Source: JTS-AC122 sp050246015 (GTDB lineage: Bacteria > Planctomycetota > Phycisphaerae > Phycisphaerales > UBA1924). Taken from it: a stretch of 64,000 nt of DNA. The notes below the pieces were generated by a model. It was not told the origin of the DNA, made no database searches, and saw nothing but the letters and a program-made list of their open reading frames with translations. Each line of letters opens with the position of its first letter. The stretch's first letter is position 1. The position numbers and the translations under genes were made by a program. Shown one piece after another: positions 9,165 to 18,506 of this stretch. The stretch lies in assembly GCA_050246015.1 (NCBI GenBank), contig JBFWWU010000011.1, positions 62,001 to 126,000 of the forward strand, given 5' to 3'.

Positions 9165-10718
9165 TTACTTGGCTTTCCACCCGGCCTTGAACTGGTTCAG
9201 GGCGGCGTCGAGTTGCTTCTCGATGTCGGCGTCGAGCGCCTTCTTGGCGTTGAGCGCGTCCCAGACCGCCTTGCCGGTGGTTTGGAAGAACGACAGCATG
9301 TCTTTCTCGAACTGCGCGACGTGCTTCACCTCGACGTTGTCCATGAAGCCCTTGCTGCCGGCGTAGATCGAGATGACCTGATCGACGACGTTGAACGGGA
9401 CGTACTGCGGTTGCTTGAGGAGTTCGACCATTCGCGCGCCGCGGTCGAGTTGCTTCTGCGTCGCCTTGTCGAGTTCGGTGCCGAGTTGGGCGAAGGCTTC
9501 GAGTTCGCGGTACGCGGCGAGGTCGAGTCGCAGCGAGCCGGCGATTTTCTTCATCGCCTTGATCTGGGCGTTACCACCCACGCGGCTGACGGAGATACCG
9601 ACGTTGATGGCGGGGCGCACGCCGGCGAAGAAGAGTTCGGGTTCGAGGTAGATCTGGCCGTCGGTGATGGAGATGACGTTGGTGGGGATGTAGGCGGAGA
9701 CGTCGCCTTCCTGCGTCTCGATGACGGGCAGAGCGGTGAGGGAGCCCGCGCCGTTCTCGTTCGAGAGTTTGGTCGCGCGCTCGAGGAGGCGGGAGTGCAG
9801 ATAGAAGACGTCGCCGGGGTAGGCTTCGCGTCCCGGCGGGCGACGCAGGAGCAGGGAGAGCTGGCGGTACGCGACGGCCTGCTTGGAGAGGTCGTCGTAG
9901 ATGCACAGGGCGTGCTTGGGGGTCTTGCCCGCCTTGCCGTTCCACATGAAGTACTCGGCCATCGTGCACCCGGAGTACGGAGCGATGTACTGCATCGGGG
10001 CGGCGGCGGAGGAGGACGCGTTCACGACGATGGTGTAATCCATCGCGCCGTACTTGCGGAGCGTCTCGACGACGCCGGCGACGGTGGATTCTTTCTGGCC
10101 GACGGCGACGTACACGCACACGACGGCGTCGGGGGTGCCCCAGTACTGCTTCTGGTTGATGATGGTATCGAGAGCGACGGCGGTCTTGCCGGTCTTGCGG
10201 TCGCCGATGATGAGTTCGCGCTGCCCGCGGCCGATCGGGATCATCGAGTCGACGGCCTTGATGCCGGTCTGGAGGGGCTCGTGGACGGGCTGACGCTCGG
10301 CGATGCCGGGGGCGATAATGTCAACCTTGCGGTATTCGCTGGTCTGGATGGCGGGGCCGTTGTCGAGGGGGCGGCCGAGGGGGTCAACGACGCGGCCGAG
10401 GAGCGCCTCACCGACGGGGACTTCGAGCAGGCGGCCGGTCGCCTTGACCATGTCGCCTTCTTTGACGGAGAGGTAGTCGCCGTAGATGACCGCGCCGACG
10501 GTGTCCTGTTCGAGGTTGAAGACCTGGCCCATGACGGCGCCGTCGGCGGTCTGGAACTCGAGCATTTCACCGGCCATGGCTTTCGAGAGGCCGTAGATGC
10601 GGGCGATACCGTCGCCGACCTCGACGACCTTGCCGACCTCGGAGACTTCGAGTTCGGCGGCGAACTGCGCGATTTCCTGCTTGATAACGCTCGTGATCTC
10701 GTCGGTCTTGATCTTCAC
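9165..10718 (-). CDS. atpA: F-type ATP synthase subunit alpha
   Basis: 517 residues, full length for the F1 alpha subunit, the non-catalytic nucleotide-binding partner of beta in the F1 head on the inner face of the membrane. The P-loop GDRKTGKT is at residues 172–179, preceded by IPIGRGQRELIIG. The N-terminal beta-barrel (GDGIARIYGL) and the C-terminal helical domain are both present. Oddly, none of the usual atp neighbours (atpH before it, atpG and atpD after it) lies on either side: upstream is a dispersed repeat and an unrelated hydrolase, downstream a secreted protein. The ATP synthase genes must be split in this genome. Confidence 0.95.
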   Translation of the reverse strand: MKIKTDEITSVIKQEIAQFAAELEVSEVGKVVEVGDGIARIYGLSKAMAGEMLEFQTADGAVMGQVFNLEQDTVGAVIYGDYLSVKEGDMVKATGRLLEVPVGEALLGRVVDPLGRPLDNGPAIQTSEYRKVDIIAPGIAERQPVHEPLQTGIKAVDSMIPIGRGQRELIIGDRKTGKTAVALDTIINQKQYWGTPDAVVCVYVAVGQKESTVAGVVETLRKYGAMDYTIVVNASSSAAAPMQYIAPYSGCTMAEYFMWNGKAGKTPKHALCIYDDLSKQAVAYRQLSLLLRRPPGREAYPGDVFYLHSRLLERATKLSNENGAGSLTALPVIETQEGDVSAYIPTNVISITDGQIYLEPELFFAGVRPAINVGISVSRVGGNAQIKAMKKIAGSLRLDLAAYRELEAFAQLGTELDKATQKQLDRGARMVELLKQPQYVPFNVVDQVISIYAGSKGFMDNVEVKHVAQFEKDMLSFFQTTGKAVWDALNAKKALDADIEKQLDAALNQFKAGWKAK

Positions 10719-10970
10719 GGTGTGGTCCTGGGAGGGTGCTGGATGTTGAGTGCGGTGGCGGCACCGCGCTGCAGAGCGGTGAACGAGGGTTCTGGGTGGC
10801 CCGACGGTCCCCGTCGGTCTTTGCTCGGTGGTCGTAGAAGGAAGGGGTAGAAGGAGGGGTTTGGAAGGGGCAAAGCGTAGCGGGGTCGCGGCGAAAAGTC
10901 ACCGGCTGACCGATGGCGAGAGTGCCTCAATGTGACCGTCCACGACTTCGCCCCGGAGAGTCGCACCGGG
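10719..10970. other. atpA upstream region, no gene
   Basis: This region lies between the atpA start and the dispersed hairpin repeat; the gene-free stretch continues to 11160. It should hold the atpA promoter on the minus strand. No convincing promoter hexamers or coding region are seen. A strong Shine-Dalgarno site is not evident in front of atpA. Confidence 0.5.
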
Positions 10971-11110
10971 TTCATTGCTCGTGCTGGTGCCATGGCTTGG
11001 TTGTTTTTGAACCAAGCCATGTCTTGTTCCCGGTCTCCGTCGCAGAAACCACGGCTTGTCGAGGACGCCAAGCCGTGGCACGCTTCCATTCTGTCGCTGC
11101 TTCGCGCCGG
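10971..11110. repeat. Dispersed two-hairpin repeat, copy A
   Basis: About 140 bases with two perfect stems. Stem 1 is 10991–11002 with 11010–11021 (CATGGCTTGGTT / AACCAAGCCATG) around a loop rich in T. Stem 2 is 11049–11058 with 11069–11078 (CCACGGCTTG / CAAGCCGTGG). A conserved tail, GGCACGCTTCCATTCTG…TTCGCGCCGG, follows. A clearly related copy in the same orientation lies at 51566–51698. No coding sequence is seen inside it; it sits between atpA and the hydrolase at 11161. Confidence 0.85.
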
Positions 11111-11160
11111 CGATCGGGTATTCTGTTGCCGGCGTCCGATCTCCGTCTCGATTCGTTCGC

Positions 11161-12357
11161 ATGTCCAGCACTCAACGAGTTCGGCAGACGATCACCTCCG
11201 CACTGCGGCGCGTACGGGTCGCGGCGCATCGGGTGGGCTTGTCCGGCGACGGGGTGTCCGGGCTTCGCAGGCGGGTTGAGGGAATCATCAGTTCGTTTGA
11301 GCCCCGGCTTGAGCAACATGACATTCCCGGAGCCGCGGTGGTGGTCCGGCTGTCCGACGGCTCCCGGATCGAGCGGTACCTTGGGTGGGCGGATCGAGCG
11401 GCGAAGCACCCGATGTCCGCCGGCACGCTCTTTCAGGCGATGTCGCTGACCAAGCCGCTGACGTCGCTGGTGATGGTGCGACTGGCAGAAGACGGATTGC
11501 TCGATCTTGATGTTCCGGTCGCGCGCTATCTGCGGTCGTGGACTCTGCCATCGAGCCGGTGTGAACCCGGGTGCGACTTCGAAGGCGTCACGCTGCGGCG
11601 CGTTCTGTCGCATACGGCGGGATTCAATCAACACGGCTTCGGGTGGGCCCCCGCCGGCGCGAGTCATCCGGCGGGGGCAGTTCAGCCCAGCGCCGCGGCG
11701 CTTCTGGAAGGCGCCGCCGGTGAAGCGCTGCGGCTGGTCACCCCGCCGGGTGAGGTCCAGCGATACTCCGGCGGCGGGTACGCGCTGGCACAGGTCGTAG
11801 CGGAAGACGTGTGCGGCGAGCGCTTCCCCGACATCGTGCGGCGCGTTGTGTTTGCCCCGATGGGCCTGGCGCTGAGTTCGATGGAGTTCATGCCCGGGGT
11901 GGCGTCGCGCCTCGCGACTCGCTACGAGCATGTCGAGTCGCAGGCGCCGATCGGGTCGAGTGGTGCGCTGCTTCGTGCCGCGGCGATGCCGCGCGCCGTC
12001 GTTGCGTCCTGCGGCGCGTCGGGGTGGTATGCCGCGCCGACCGAAGTGTGCACATTCATGGAGACGTTTCTAGCGTCGGACTCGTCGCGGCCATCGGCGT
12101 GGCAAGCCGAAATGACCCGGCCGCAGGGTCCGCGAGACCGGGACCGGTCGATGGGGCTTGGGTTTCACCTCTGGCTCCGTCGGTCGGACACGATCTTTGC
12201 CCACCGGGGCTACTTCGGTGGATGGTGGAGCGAAGCCGCGGGAATGCTGCGGCGGCGCAGCGCGGTGGTTGTGATGTCGAACGGGGACAGCCGCGAGTTG
12301 GCCGTCAAGGCTCTTTCGACGGCGCTTCGACAGTGCATCCTGGATCATGCGCTCTGA
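11161..12357 (+). CDS. Serine hydrolase of the class C beta-lactamase fold
   Basis: 398 residues. Class C beta-lactamase/esterase family: the catalytic SxxK is SLTK (in FQAMSLTKPLTSLVMVRL), the second motif is the YSGGGYALAQ variant of YxN, and HRGYFGGWW supplies the third H-x-G element. Family members include D-aminopeptidases, esterases and PBP4-like enzymes, so the substrate cannot be named and antibiotic resistance should not be assumed. No signal peptide is obvious. ATG 11161 is used because the longer frame from 11056 would begin inside the repeat. No good ribosome site is seen. It appears to be a single-gene unit. Confidence 0.8.
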   Translation: MSSTQRVRQTITSALRRVRVAAHRVGLSGDGVSGLRRRVEGIISSFEPRLEQHDIPGAAVVVRLSDGSRIERYLGWADRAAKHPMSAGTLFQAMSLTKPLTSLVMVRLAEDGLLDLDVPVARYLRSWTLPSSRCEPGCDFEGVTLRRVLSHTAGFNQHGFGWAPAGASHPAGAVQPSAAALLEGAAGEALRLVTPPGEVQRYSGGGYALAQVVAEDVCGERFPDIVRRVVFAPMGLALSSMEFMPGVASRLATRYEHVESQAPIGSSGALLRAAAMPRAVVASCGASGWYAAPTEVCTFMETFLASDSSRPSAWQAEMTRPQGPRDRDRSMGLGFHLWLRRSDTIFAHRGYFGGWWSEAAGMLRRRSAVVVMSNGDSRELAVKALSTALRQCILDHAL

Positions 12358-12491
12358 CGGGACTGTCATTTCGGCAGACGGCTGAGGCGGAGCCGGGTGT
12401 GTGTCTGACAGGTGGAACACCACGGGACCGTTACCCTCGCTGAATTCAGGGTTCGCGTCTCGTGGCGGACGGCGCAAATCGAGGCCGAGAT

Positions 12492-12506
12492 TGGCACTCT
12501 GTTTGC
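12492..12506 (+). promoter_or_regulatory. Candidate sigma-54 promoter upstream of groEL1
   Basis: TGGCAC-N5-TTGC matches the -24/-12 consensus exactly, with the GG and GC elements ten bases apart. It lies about 112 bases before the groEL1 ATG. This is sequence resemblance only; no rpoN or enhancer-binding protein gene is in the window. Confidence 0.4.
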
Positions 12507-12617
12507 CATTGGTCCGGCCCACGAGGTTGAACTCGCGTCCCGCCCGGGGACCGTGATGACCTCTTGCATACCAATCAGATACCGCACGACACAGGTTCTT
12601 ACTCGGAGCAACAAGAC

Positions 12618-14387
12618 ATGGCCGCGAAGCAACTCACGTTCGACGTCGAAGCCCGCAACGCACTCCTGGCCGGCGTGGAGAAACTCGCCAAGGCGGTGAA
12701 ATCCACGCTGGGCCCGCGCGGCCGCAACGCGGTGCTCGACAAGAGTTGGGGCGGCCCGACCGTCACCAAGGACGGGGTGAGCGTCGCTGAGGAAATCGAA
12801 CTCAAGGACAAGGCGCAGGACATGGGCGTGCGCCTGGTCAAGGAAGCGGCGAGCAAGACCAGTGACGACGCGGGGGATGGGACGACGACGGCGACCGTCC
12901 TGGCCGAGGCGCTGTTCCGCGAGGGGCTGAAGTACATCGCCGCCGGCGTGGACGCCAACGGGTTGATCCGCGGGATGAAGAAGGGCGTCGAAGTGGCGTC
13001 GGCAGAGATCAAGTCGTTCGCCAAGCCGGTGGATCGCTCGCCGAAGTCCACGGACATCCAGAACATCGCGACGATCTCGGCGAACAACGACGCGGAGATC
13101 GGCAAGATGATGGCCGACGCGTTCGCGAAGGTGGGCGCCGACGGCGTGATCACGGTTGAGGAAGGCAAGAACATCGAGACCGTCGTCGATGTCGTCGAGG
13201 GCATGCAGTTCGACCGCGGGTACCTGTCGCCGAACTTCGTGACCAACGTCGACGACATGACGGTCGAGTTTGAAAAGTGCCTCGTGCTGATCCACGAGGA
13301 CAAGATCGAGAGTGTGACGAAACTGGTGCCCCTGCTCGAAAAGGTCATGCAGGCCAAGAAGCCGCTGCTGATCATCGCGGAAGACGTGGCGGGCGAGGCG
13401 CTCTCGACGCTGGTGATCAACAAGTTGCGAGGCACGCTGCAGGTGTGCGCGGTCAAGGCGCCGGGGTACGGCGATCGCCGCAAGGCGATGCTGGAGGACA
13501 TCGCGGTCCTCACCGGCGCTGAGCCGATCATGAAGGATCTCGGGATTGAACTCGACCAGGTGCAACTGTCGCAGCTCGGCATGGCCAAGAAGGTCGAGGT
13601 GGATTCGGAGAACACGACGATCATCGAGGGCGGCGGCGAGAGCAAGGCGATCCAGTCGCGCATCGCGCAGATCCGCTCCGAGATCGACAAGACGACCAGC
13701 GACTACGACCGCGAGAAACTCCAGGAGCGGCTGGCGAAACTGGCGGGCGGCGTGGCGCAGATCAATGTCGGCGCGGCGTCCGAAGCAGAACTCAAGGAGA
13801 AGAAGGCACGCGTCGAGGACGCTCTGCACGCGACCCGCGCCGCGATCAGCGACGGGATCGTGCCGGGCGGCGGCGTGTCCTTTGTGCGGGCTCGGCGCGC
13901 GATCGCGGGAATGAAGGAATACAAGGCGGTCTACGGCGGCGCCGGTCGCGGCGACGACAAGTCCAGCGACGAGGTCGGGCATGTGAAGTACGATTTCGCC
14001 GCGGGGCTCGACGTGGTGTACAAGGCACTCGCCGTGCCGACCCAGACGATCGCGGATAACGCCGGCGTCAAGGGCACCGTCGTCGTCGCCAAGGTCGAGG
14101 AGGGGAACACGGACAAGAACGCCGGGTTCGGGTTCAATGCTCTCACACAGGAGTACGGCGACCTGATGAAGCAAGGCGTGCTGACGCCCGCGAAGGTCGA
14201 TCTTTCAGCGCTTCAGAATGCGTCAAGCGTCGCGACGGTGCTGCTCGCGGCGGACTGCATCATCACGAGCAAGCCTGAGAAGAAGGACGATCACGGACAC
14301 GACCACGGTCATGGCCACGGCGGCGGCGGCATGGGAGGCATGCCGGGCATGGGTGGCATGGGGGGGATGGGGGGGATGGGGTTCTAG
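12618..14387 (+). CDS. groEL1: Chaperonin GroEL, paralogue 1 (GGM-tailed)
   Basis: 589 residues, longer than the usual 540–550 because of a C-terminal extension. The 60-kDa chaperonin folds proteins inside a double ring with GroES. Visible marks are the ATP site SKTSDDAGDGTTTATVLA, VKAPGYGDRRKAML in the apical domain, and the late GGGVSFVRA. An insert around residues 430–460 (YKAVYGGAGRGDDKSS) is not in standard GroEL. The C-terminus carries a His-rich run (HDHGHGHG) and then GGM repeats, as in canonical folding GroELs. ATG 12618 follows GGAG at 12605. It is separated from groES by a broken hicA and dedA. Confidence 0.92.
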   Translation: MAAKQLTFDVEARNALLAGVEKLAKAVKSTLGPRGRNAVLDKSWGGPTVTKDGVSVAEEIELKDKAQDMGVRLVKEAASKTSDDAGDGTTTATVLAEALFREGLKYIAAGVDANGLIRGMKKGVEVASAEIKSFAKPVDRSPKSTDIQNIATISANNDAEIGKMMADAFAKVGADGVITVEEGKNIETVVDVVEGMQFDRGYLSPNFVTNVDDMTVEFEKCLVLIHEDKIESVTKLVPLLEKVMQAKKPLLIIAEDVAGEALSTLVINKLRGTLQVCAVKAPGYGDRRKAMLEDIAVLTGAEPIMKDLGIELDQVQLSQLGMAKKVEVDSENTTIIEGGGESKAIQSRIAQIRSEIDKTTSDYDREKLQERLAKLAGGVAQINVGAASEAELKEKKARVEDALHATRAAISDGIVPGGGVSFVRARRAIAGMKEYKAVYGGAGRGDDKSSDEVGHVKYDFAAGLDVVYKALAVPTQTIADNAGVKGTVVVAKVEEGNTDKNAGFGFNALTQEYGDLMKQGVLTPAKVDLSALQNASSVATVLLAADCIITSKPEKKDDHGHDHGHGHGGGGMGGMPGMGGMGGMGGMGF

Positions 14388-14471
14388 CCAGGTAACTAGT
14401 TTTCACGTCAGGACGTGCATGTTTCTTCCGCGGGCTGCTTACTCGGACGTGCCGGTCAAGAGGAAAGCGGG

Positions 14472-14701
14472 ATGAGCGGCAAGTTACCCGTCGTCTCCGG
14501 CGCCGAAGTCGTTTCAGCGTTGCGAAGGATCGGATACGAGGTGAACCATAAGAGAGGGAGCCACATCATTCTGAGACGGATCGAAGTCTTCATCGTCACG
14601 TCTCGATTCCGAACCACAAGGAAGTAGCCAGGGGCACGCTGCGAGGCCTGATCCGGGATGCCGGGCTGACGGTTGAACAGTTTGTTGAACTCCTCAAGTA
14701 A
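14472..14701 (+). pseudogene. hicA: Frameshifted HicA-type toxin
   Basis: The first part (from ATG 14472) reads LPVVSGAEVVSALRRIGYEV…KRGSHIILRR, the HicA double-stranded-RNA-binding-like fold with its key His in GSHIIL. It then leaves frame and stops at 14627. The rest of HicA continues in another frame (HVSIPNHKEVARGTLRGLI…LTVEQFVELL) to a stop at 14699–14701. One missing base near 14575–14595 explains this. HicA is the mRNA-interferase toxin of a type II toxin–antitoxin pair. No HicB antitoxin lies on either side, consistent with a dead orphan. A sequencing error or programmed -1 shift is the alternative. Confidence 0.75.
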
Positions 14702-14715
14702 CGACCGAGCCATGA

Positions 14716-15426
14716 ATGCAGCAACTGTTGGACATCCTCCGCGACATGCCCGAGTTCCTGAAGGGGTTCATTCAGGATCACGGCGCGTGGGTGTACGCCC
14801 TGCTGTTTGCGATCATCTTCGCCGAGACGGGGCTGGTGATCATGCCCTTCCTGCCCGGCGATTCGCTTCTCTTCACCGTCGGAGTTCTCTCGGCCAGCGG
14901 GGCGATGAACGTCTGGCTTGTCTCGGCGCTGCTGATCGTCGCCGCGGTGCTGGGCGACGCGGTCAACTACCACATCGGCAAGTGGATCGGCCCGCGCGTG
15001 TTCAAGTACGATCCGGCGTCATGCCCGCCGGGGTCCGCGCGCTGGCTCATCCGGCTGCTCAACCGCAAGCATCTGGACCGGGCGCATCAGTTCTACGAAA
15101 AGTACGGCGGGAAAGCCGTGGTGCTCGGGCGCTTCGTGCCCATCGTTCGCACGTTCGTCCCGTTCGTCGCCGGCGCCGGCGCCATGACGTACCGCACCTT
15201 CGTGCTGTACAACGTCATCGGGGCGATGCTCTGGATCGGGCTGTGCGTGGCGGCGGGCTACATCTTCGGCGGGTACGCCTGGGTGCAGGAGCACTTCGAG
15301 GCGGTGATCGTGGGGATCATCGTCATCAGCCTGATTCCCGTCGGCGTCGAGGCGCTGCTTGCCTGGCGCCGCGGGCGCACGAACCCGGCTCCAGCCCCGC
15401 CGGGCTCGCCTGATCGACCACTCTGA
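14716..15426 (+). CDS. DedA-family inner-membrane protein
   Basis: 236 residues with several membrane segments and the DedA (SNARE-associated) signatures: FAETGLVIMPFLPGDSLLF near residue 35 and the pair GRFVPIVRTFVPFVAGAGAM in the C-terminal half. DedA proteins are membrane transporters implicated in recycling undecaprenyl phosphate and phospholipids and in maintaining the proton-motive force. The start overlaps the end of the hicA remnant region by a few bases of spacing, and the ribosome site is weak. It sits between groEL1 and groES, with 50 bases before groES. Confidence 0.88.
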   Translation: MQQLLDILRDMPEFLKGFIQDHGAWVYALLFAIIFAETGLVIMPFLPGDSLLFTVGVLSASGAMNVWLVSALLIVAAVLGDAVNYHIGKWIGPRVFKYDPASCPPGSARWLIRLLNRKHLDRAHQFYEKYGGKAVVLGRFVPIVRTFVPFVAGAGAMTYRTFVLYNVIGAMLWIGLCVAAGYIFGGYAWVQEHFEAVIVGIIVISLIPVGVEALLAWRRGRTNPAPAPPGSPDRPL

Positions 15427-15432
15427 ATTCCC

Positions 15433-15461
15433 TTGTCCGCGAATTACACGCACACGATATA
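15433..15461 (+). promoter_or_regulatory. Weak sigma-70-like promoter candidate for groES
   Basis: TTGTCC (15433–15438) and GATATA (15456–15461) are separated by 17 bases, just before the AGGAG and ATG of groES. The -10 match is only partial, so this is tentative. Confidence 0.3.
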
Positions 15462-15476
15462 TAGGAGATCTCTGAA

Positions 15477-15767
15477 ATGGCCATCCGTCCTCTCGAAGAC
15501 CGCGTCCTCGTCAAGCCGATCGAATCCGAGTCCAAGACCGCGTCGGGCATCTACCTGCCGGAATCGGCGAAGGAGAAGCCGGTGCGCGGCGAGGTCGTCG
15601 CCGTTGGTCCGGGCAAGCGTCTGGACAACGGCAAGCGCGCCGAAATGTCGGTTCGCATCGGCGACACGGTCGTGTACGGCAAGTACGCCGGCACCGAAGT
15701 CGAGATCAAGAACAACAAGCACCTGATCCTCCGAGAGACCGAACTGCTCGGCGTCATTCAGGGCTGA
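15477..15767 (+). CDS. groES: Co-chaperonin GroES
   Basis: 96 residues, normal for the 10-kDa lid of the GroEL chamber. It begins IRPLEDRVLVKPIE and contains the mobile-loop region around SKTASGIYLPESAKEKP, whose hydrophobic tip (IYL) docks onto GroEL. The dome and closing strands (GEVVAVGPGKR; DTVVYGKYAGTEVEI) follow. An AGGAG sits nine bases before the ATG. It is the only groES in the window and lies between two groEL genes, closer in order to groEL2 but separated from it by a sulfotransferase. Confidence 0.95.
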   Translation: MAIRPLEDRVLVKPIESESKTASGIYLPESAKEKPVRGEVVAVGPGKRLDNGKRAEMSVRIGDTVVYGKYAGTEVEIKNNKHLILRETELLGVIQG

Positions 15768-15825
15768 CGCGCGATCCGCATCGCCGCGCGCCTCTTCAGG
15801 GAATCACGCACCTTCTGATCAACGC

Positions 15826-16728
15826 ATGCCGCAACCGATCCCATCTCATACTCCCGACGGGCGACCGTACCGAATCTTCTTCGTGTGCGGCCACATGCGC
15901 TCGGGCACGAACTGGGTATCGGCCCTGCTGAACCTTCATCCCGACATCAACTGCGTCGGCGAAGGTCCGTTGGGGCACATCTGCTCGACAGTCGAGGCCG
16001 TGAAGAAACTCGACTATCTGTACACATCGCGCGAACCGCACTGCACGGCGCTGGACGAGGCGTTCTACGAGATGTCGCGGCGGGTGGTGCTGTCGCTGAC
16101 GTGCTGCAAGCCCAGCGCGGCGTGGGTCGGTGACAACACGAGTCGACAGTTCTGGATGTACCTCCCTGATTCCTCCAACTTCTACATCCTGCGGGACGGG
16201 CGCGACGTGCTCACTTCATGGACGTTCCATCAACTGCGGATCGACTTTGCGATCGGCGAGCCGTACCGGTCGAGGATGGCGCCGCTGCTGGAACGGTTCC
16301 GGTCGGACCGGGACTACTTCAAGGCGCACCCGGAGGAACTGCTGAGCGACGAGCGCTGGGTGCGGGATACCGCCAGGTACTGGAAAGCGTTTCATAGGAC
16401 TGGCCAGGAAGCGATGGCGCGGATCGAGCGCGGCGAGATGCCGATCAGGGTCTGCCCGCTGCGGTACGAGGGCCTGGTCGCGGATGCCGAGGGCCAGCGC
16501 CAGCGCATGTACCGCTTCCTGGAACTGGACCCCGCGCTCGCCGAGCCGCTCTCGGCGGAGAGCAAGACGGCGGCGGGTTTCACCGAGGGAAAGGCCGATT
16601 CGTTTTATCGATCCGGGAAAATCGGCGACTGGAAGAACTATGCCAACGACAACTTCCGCAGATGGTTCAAGGAGGAAGCCGGCGAGGCGCTGATCGAGGC
16701 CGGCTACGAGCAGAACACCAACTGGTAA
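15826..16728 (+). CDS. Sulfotransferase-family protein
   Basis: 300 residues. It carries the two PAPS-binding elements of the sulfotransferase family: the 5'-phosphosulfate loop CGHMRSGTNWVSALL near residue 25 and the 3'-phosphate element YILRDGRDVLTSW near residue 120. Such enzymes transfer sulfate from PAPS to hydroxyl or amino groups of sugars, lipids or proteins. No signal peptide or membrane anchor is seen, so it is probably cytoplasmic. The acceptor is unknown. Its place between groES and groEL2 has no obvious functional reason and may be an insertion into a former groESL pair. Confidence 0.8.
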   Translation: MPQPIPSHTPDGRPYRIFFVCGHMRSGTNWVSALLNLHPDINCVGEGPLGHICSTVEAVKKLDYLYTSREPHCTALDEAFYEMSRRVVLSLTCCKPSAAWVGDNTSRQFWMYLPDSSNFYILRDGRDVLTSWTFHQLRIDFAIGEPYRSRMAPLLERFRSDRDYFKAHPEELLSDERWVRDTARYWKAFHRTGQEAMARIERGEMPIRVCPLRYEGLVADAEGQRQRMYRFLELDPALAEPLSAESKTAAGFTEGKADSFYRSGKIGDWKNYANDNFRRWFKEEAGEALIEAGYEQNTNW

Positions 16729-16795
16729 CGTCGGCATCGGCTCGCGCAGGTGCCCGCATTCACGAGACACACGCATTCACACAGGAACAGAGATT

Positions 16796-18412
<1,617 letters not shown>

Positions 18413-18418
18413 ACTGAG

Positions 18419-18443
18419 CCCATCGCGCCAGCGATGGGTTCTT
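18419..18443 (+). terminator. Terminator after groEL2
   Basis: A perfect 8-bp stem (CCCATCGC / GCGATGGG, loop GCCA) is followed by TTCTT, six bases after the groEL2 stop. A second, looser stem (CAAGCCCG … CGGGCTTG, 18455–18484) follows before dnaJ. Confidence 0.8.
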
Positions 18444-18506
18444 GTGAGAACTCGCAAGCCCGCGGCCGAGAGGTTTCGGGCTTGATTACTGCAAGGCATC
18501 TTTCAC

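Noticed and set aside
9090..10850. 586-residue plus-strand reading frame opposite atpA
   Set aside because: It is the antisense shadow of atpA with Asp/Gly/Val-rich composition and no domain; the same holds for the long frame opposite groEL1 (12366–14174).
11056..11160. Upstream start for the beta-lactamase-fold gene
   Set aside because: It would begin inside the dispersed repeat and adds residues with no family similarity.
12490..12520. CIRCE (HrcA operator) upstream of groEL1
   Set aside because: TTGGCACTC resembles the left half (TTAGCACTC), but nine bases later the sequence is TTGGTCCGG, not GAGTGCTAA. The inverted half is missing.
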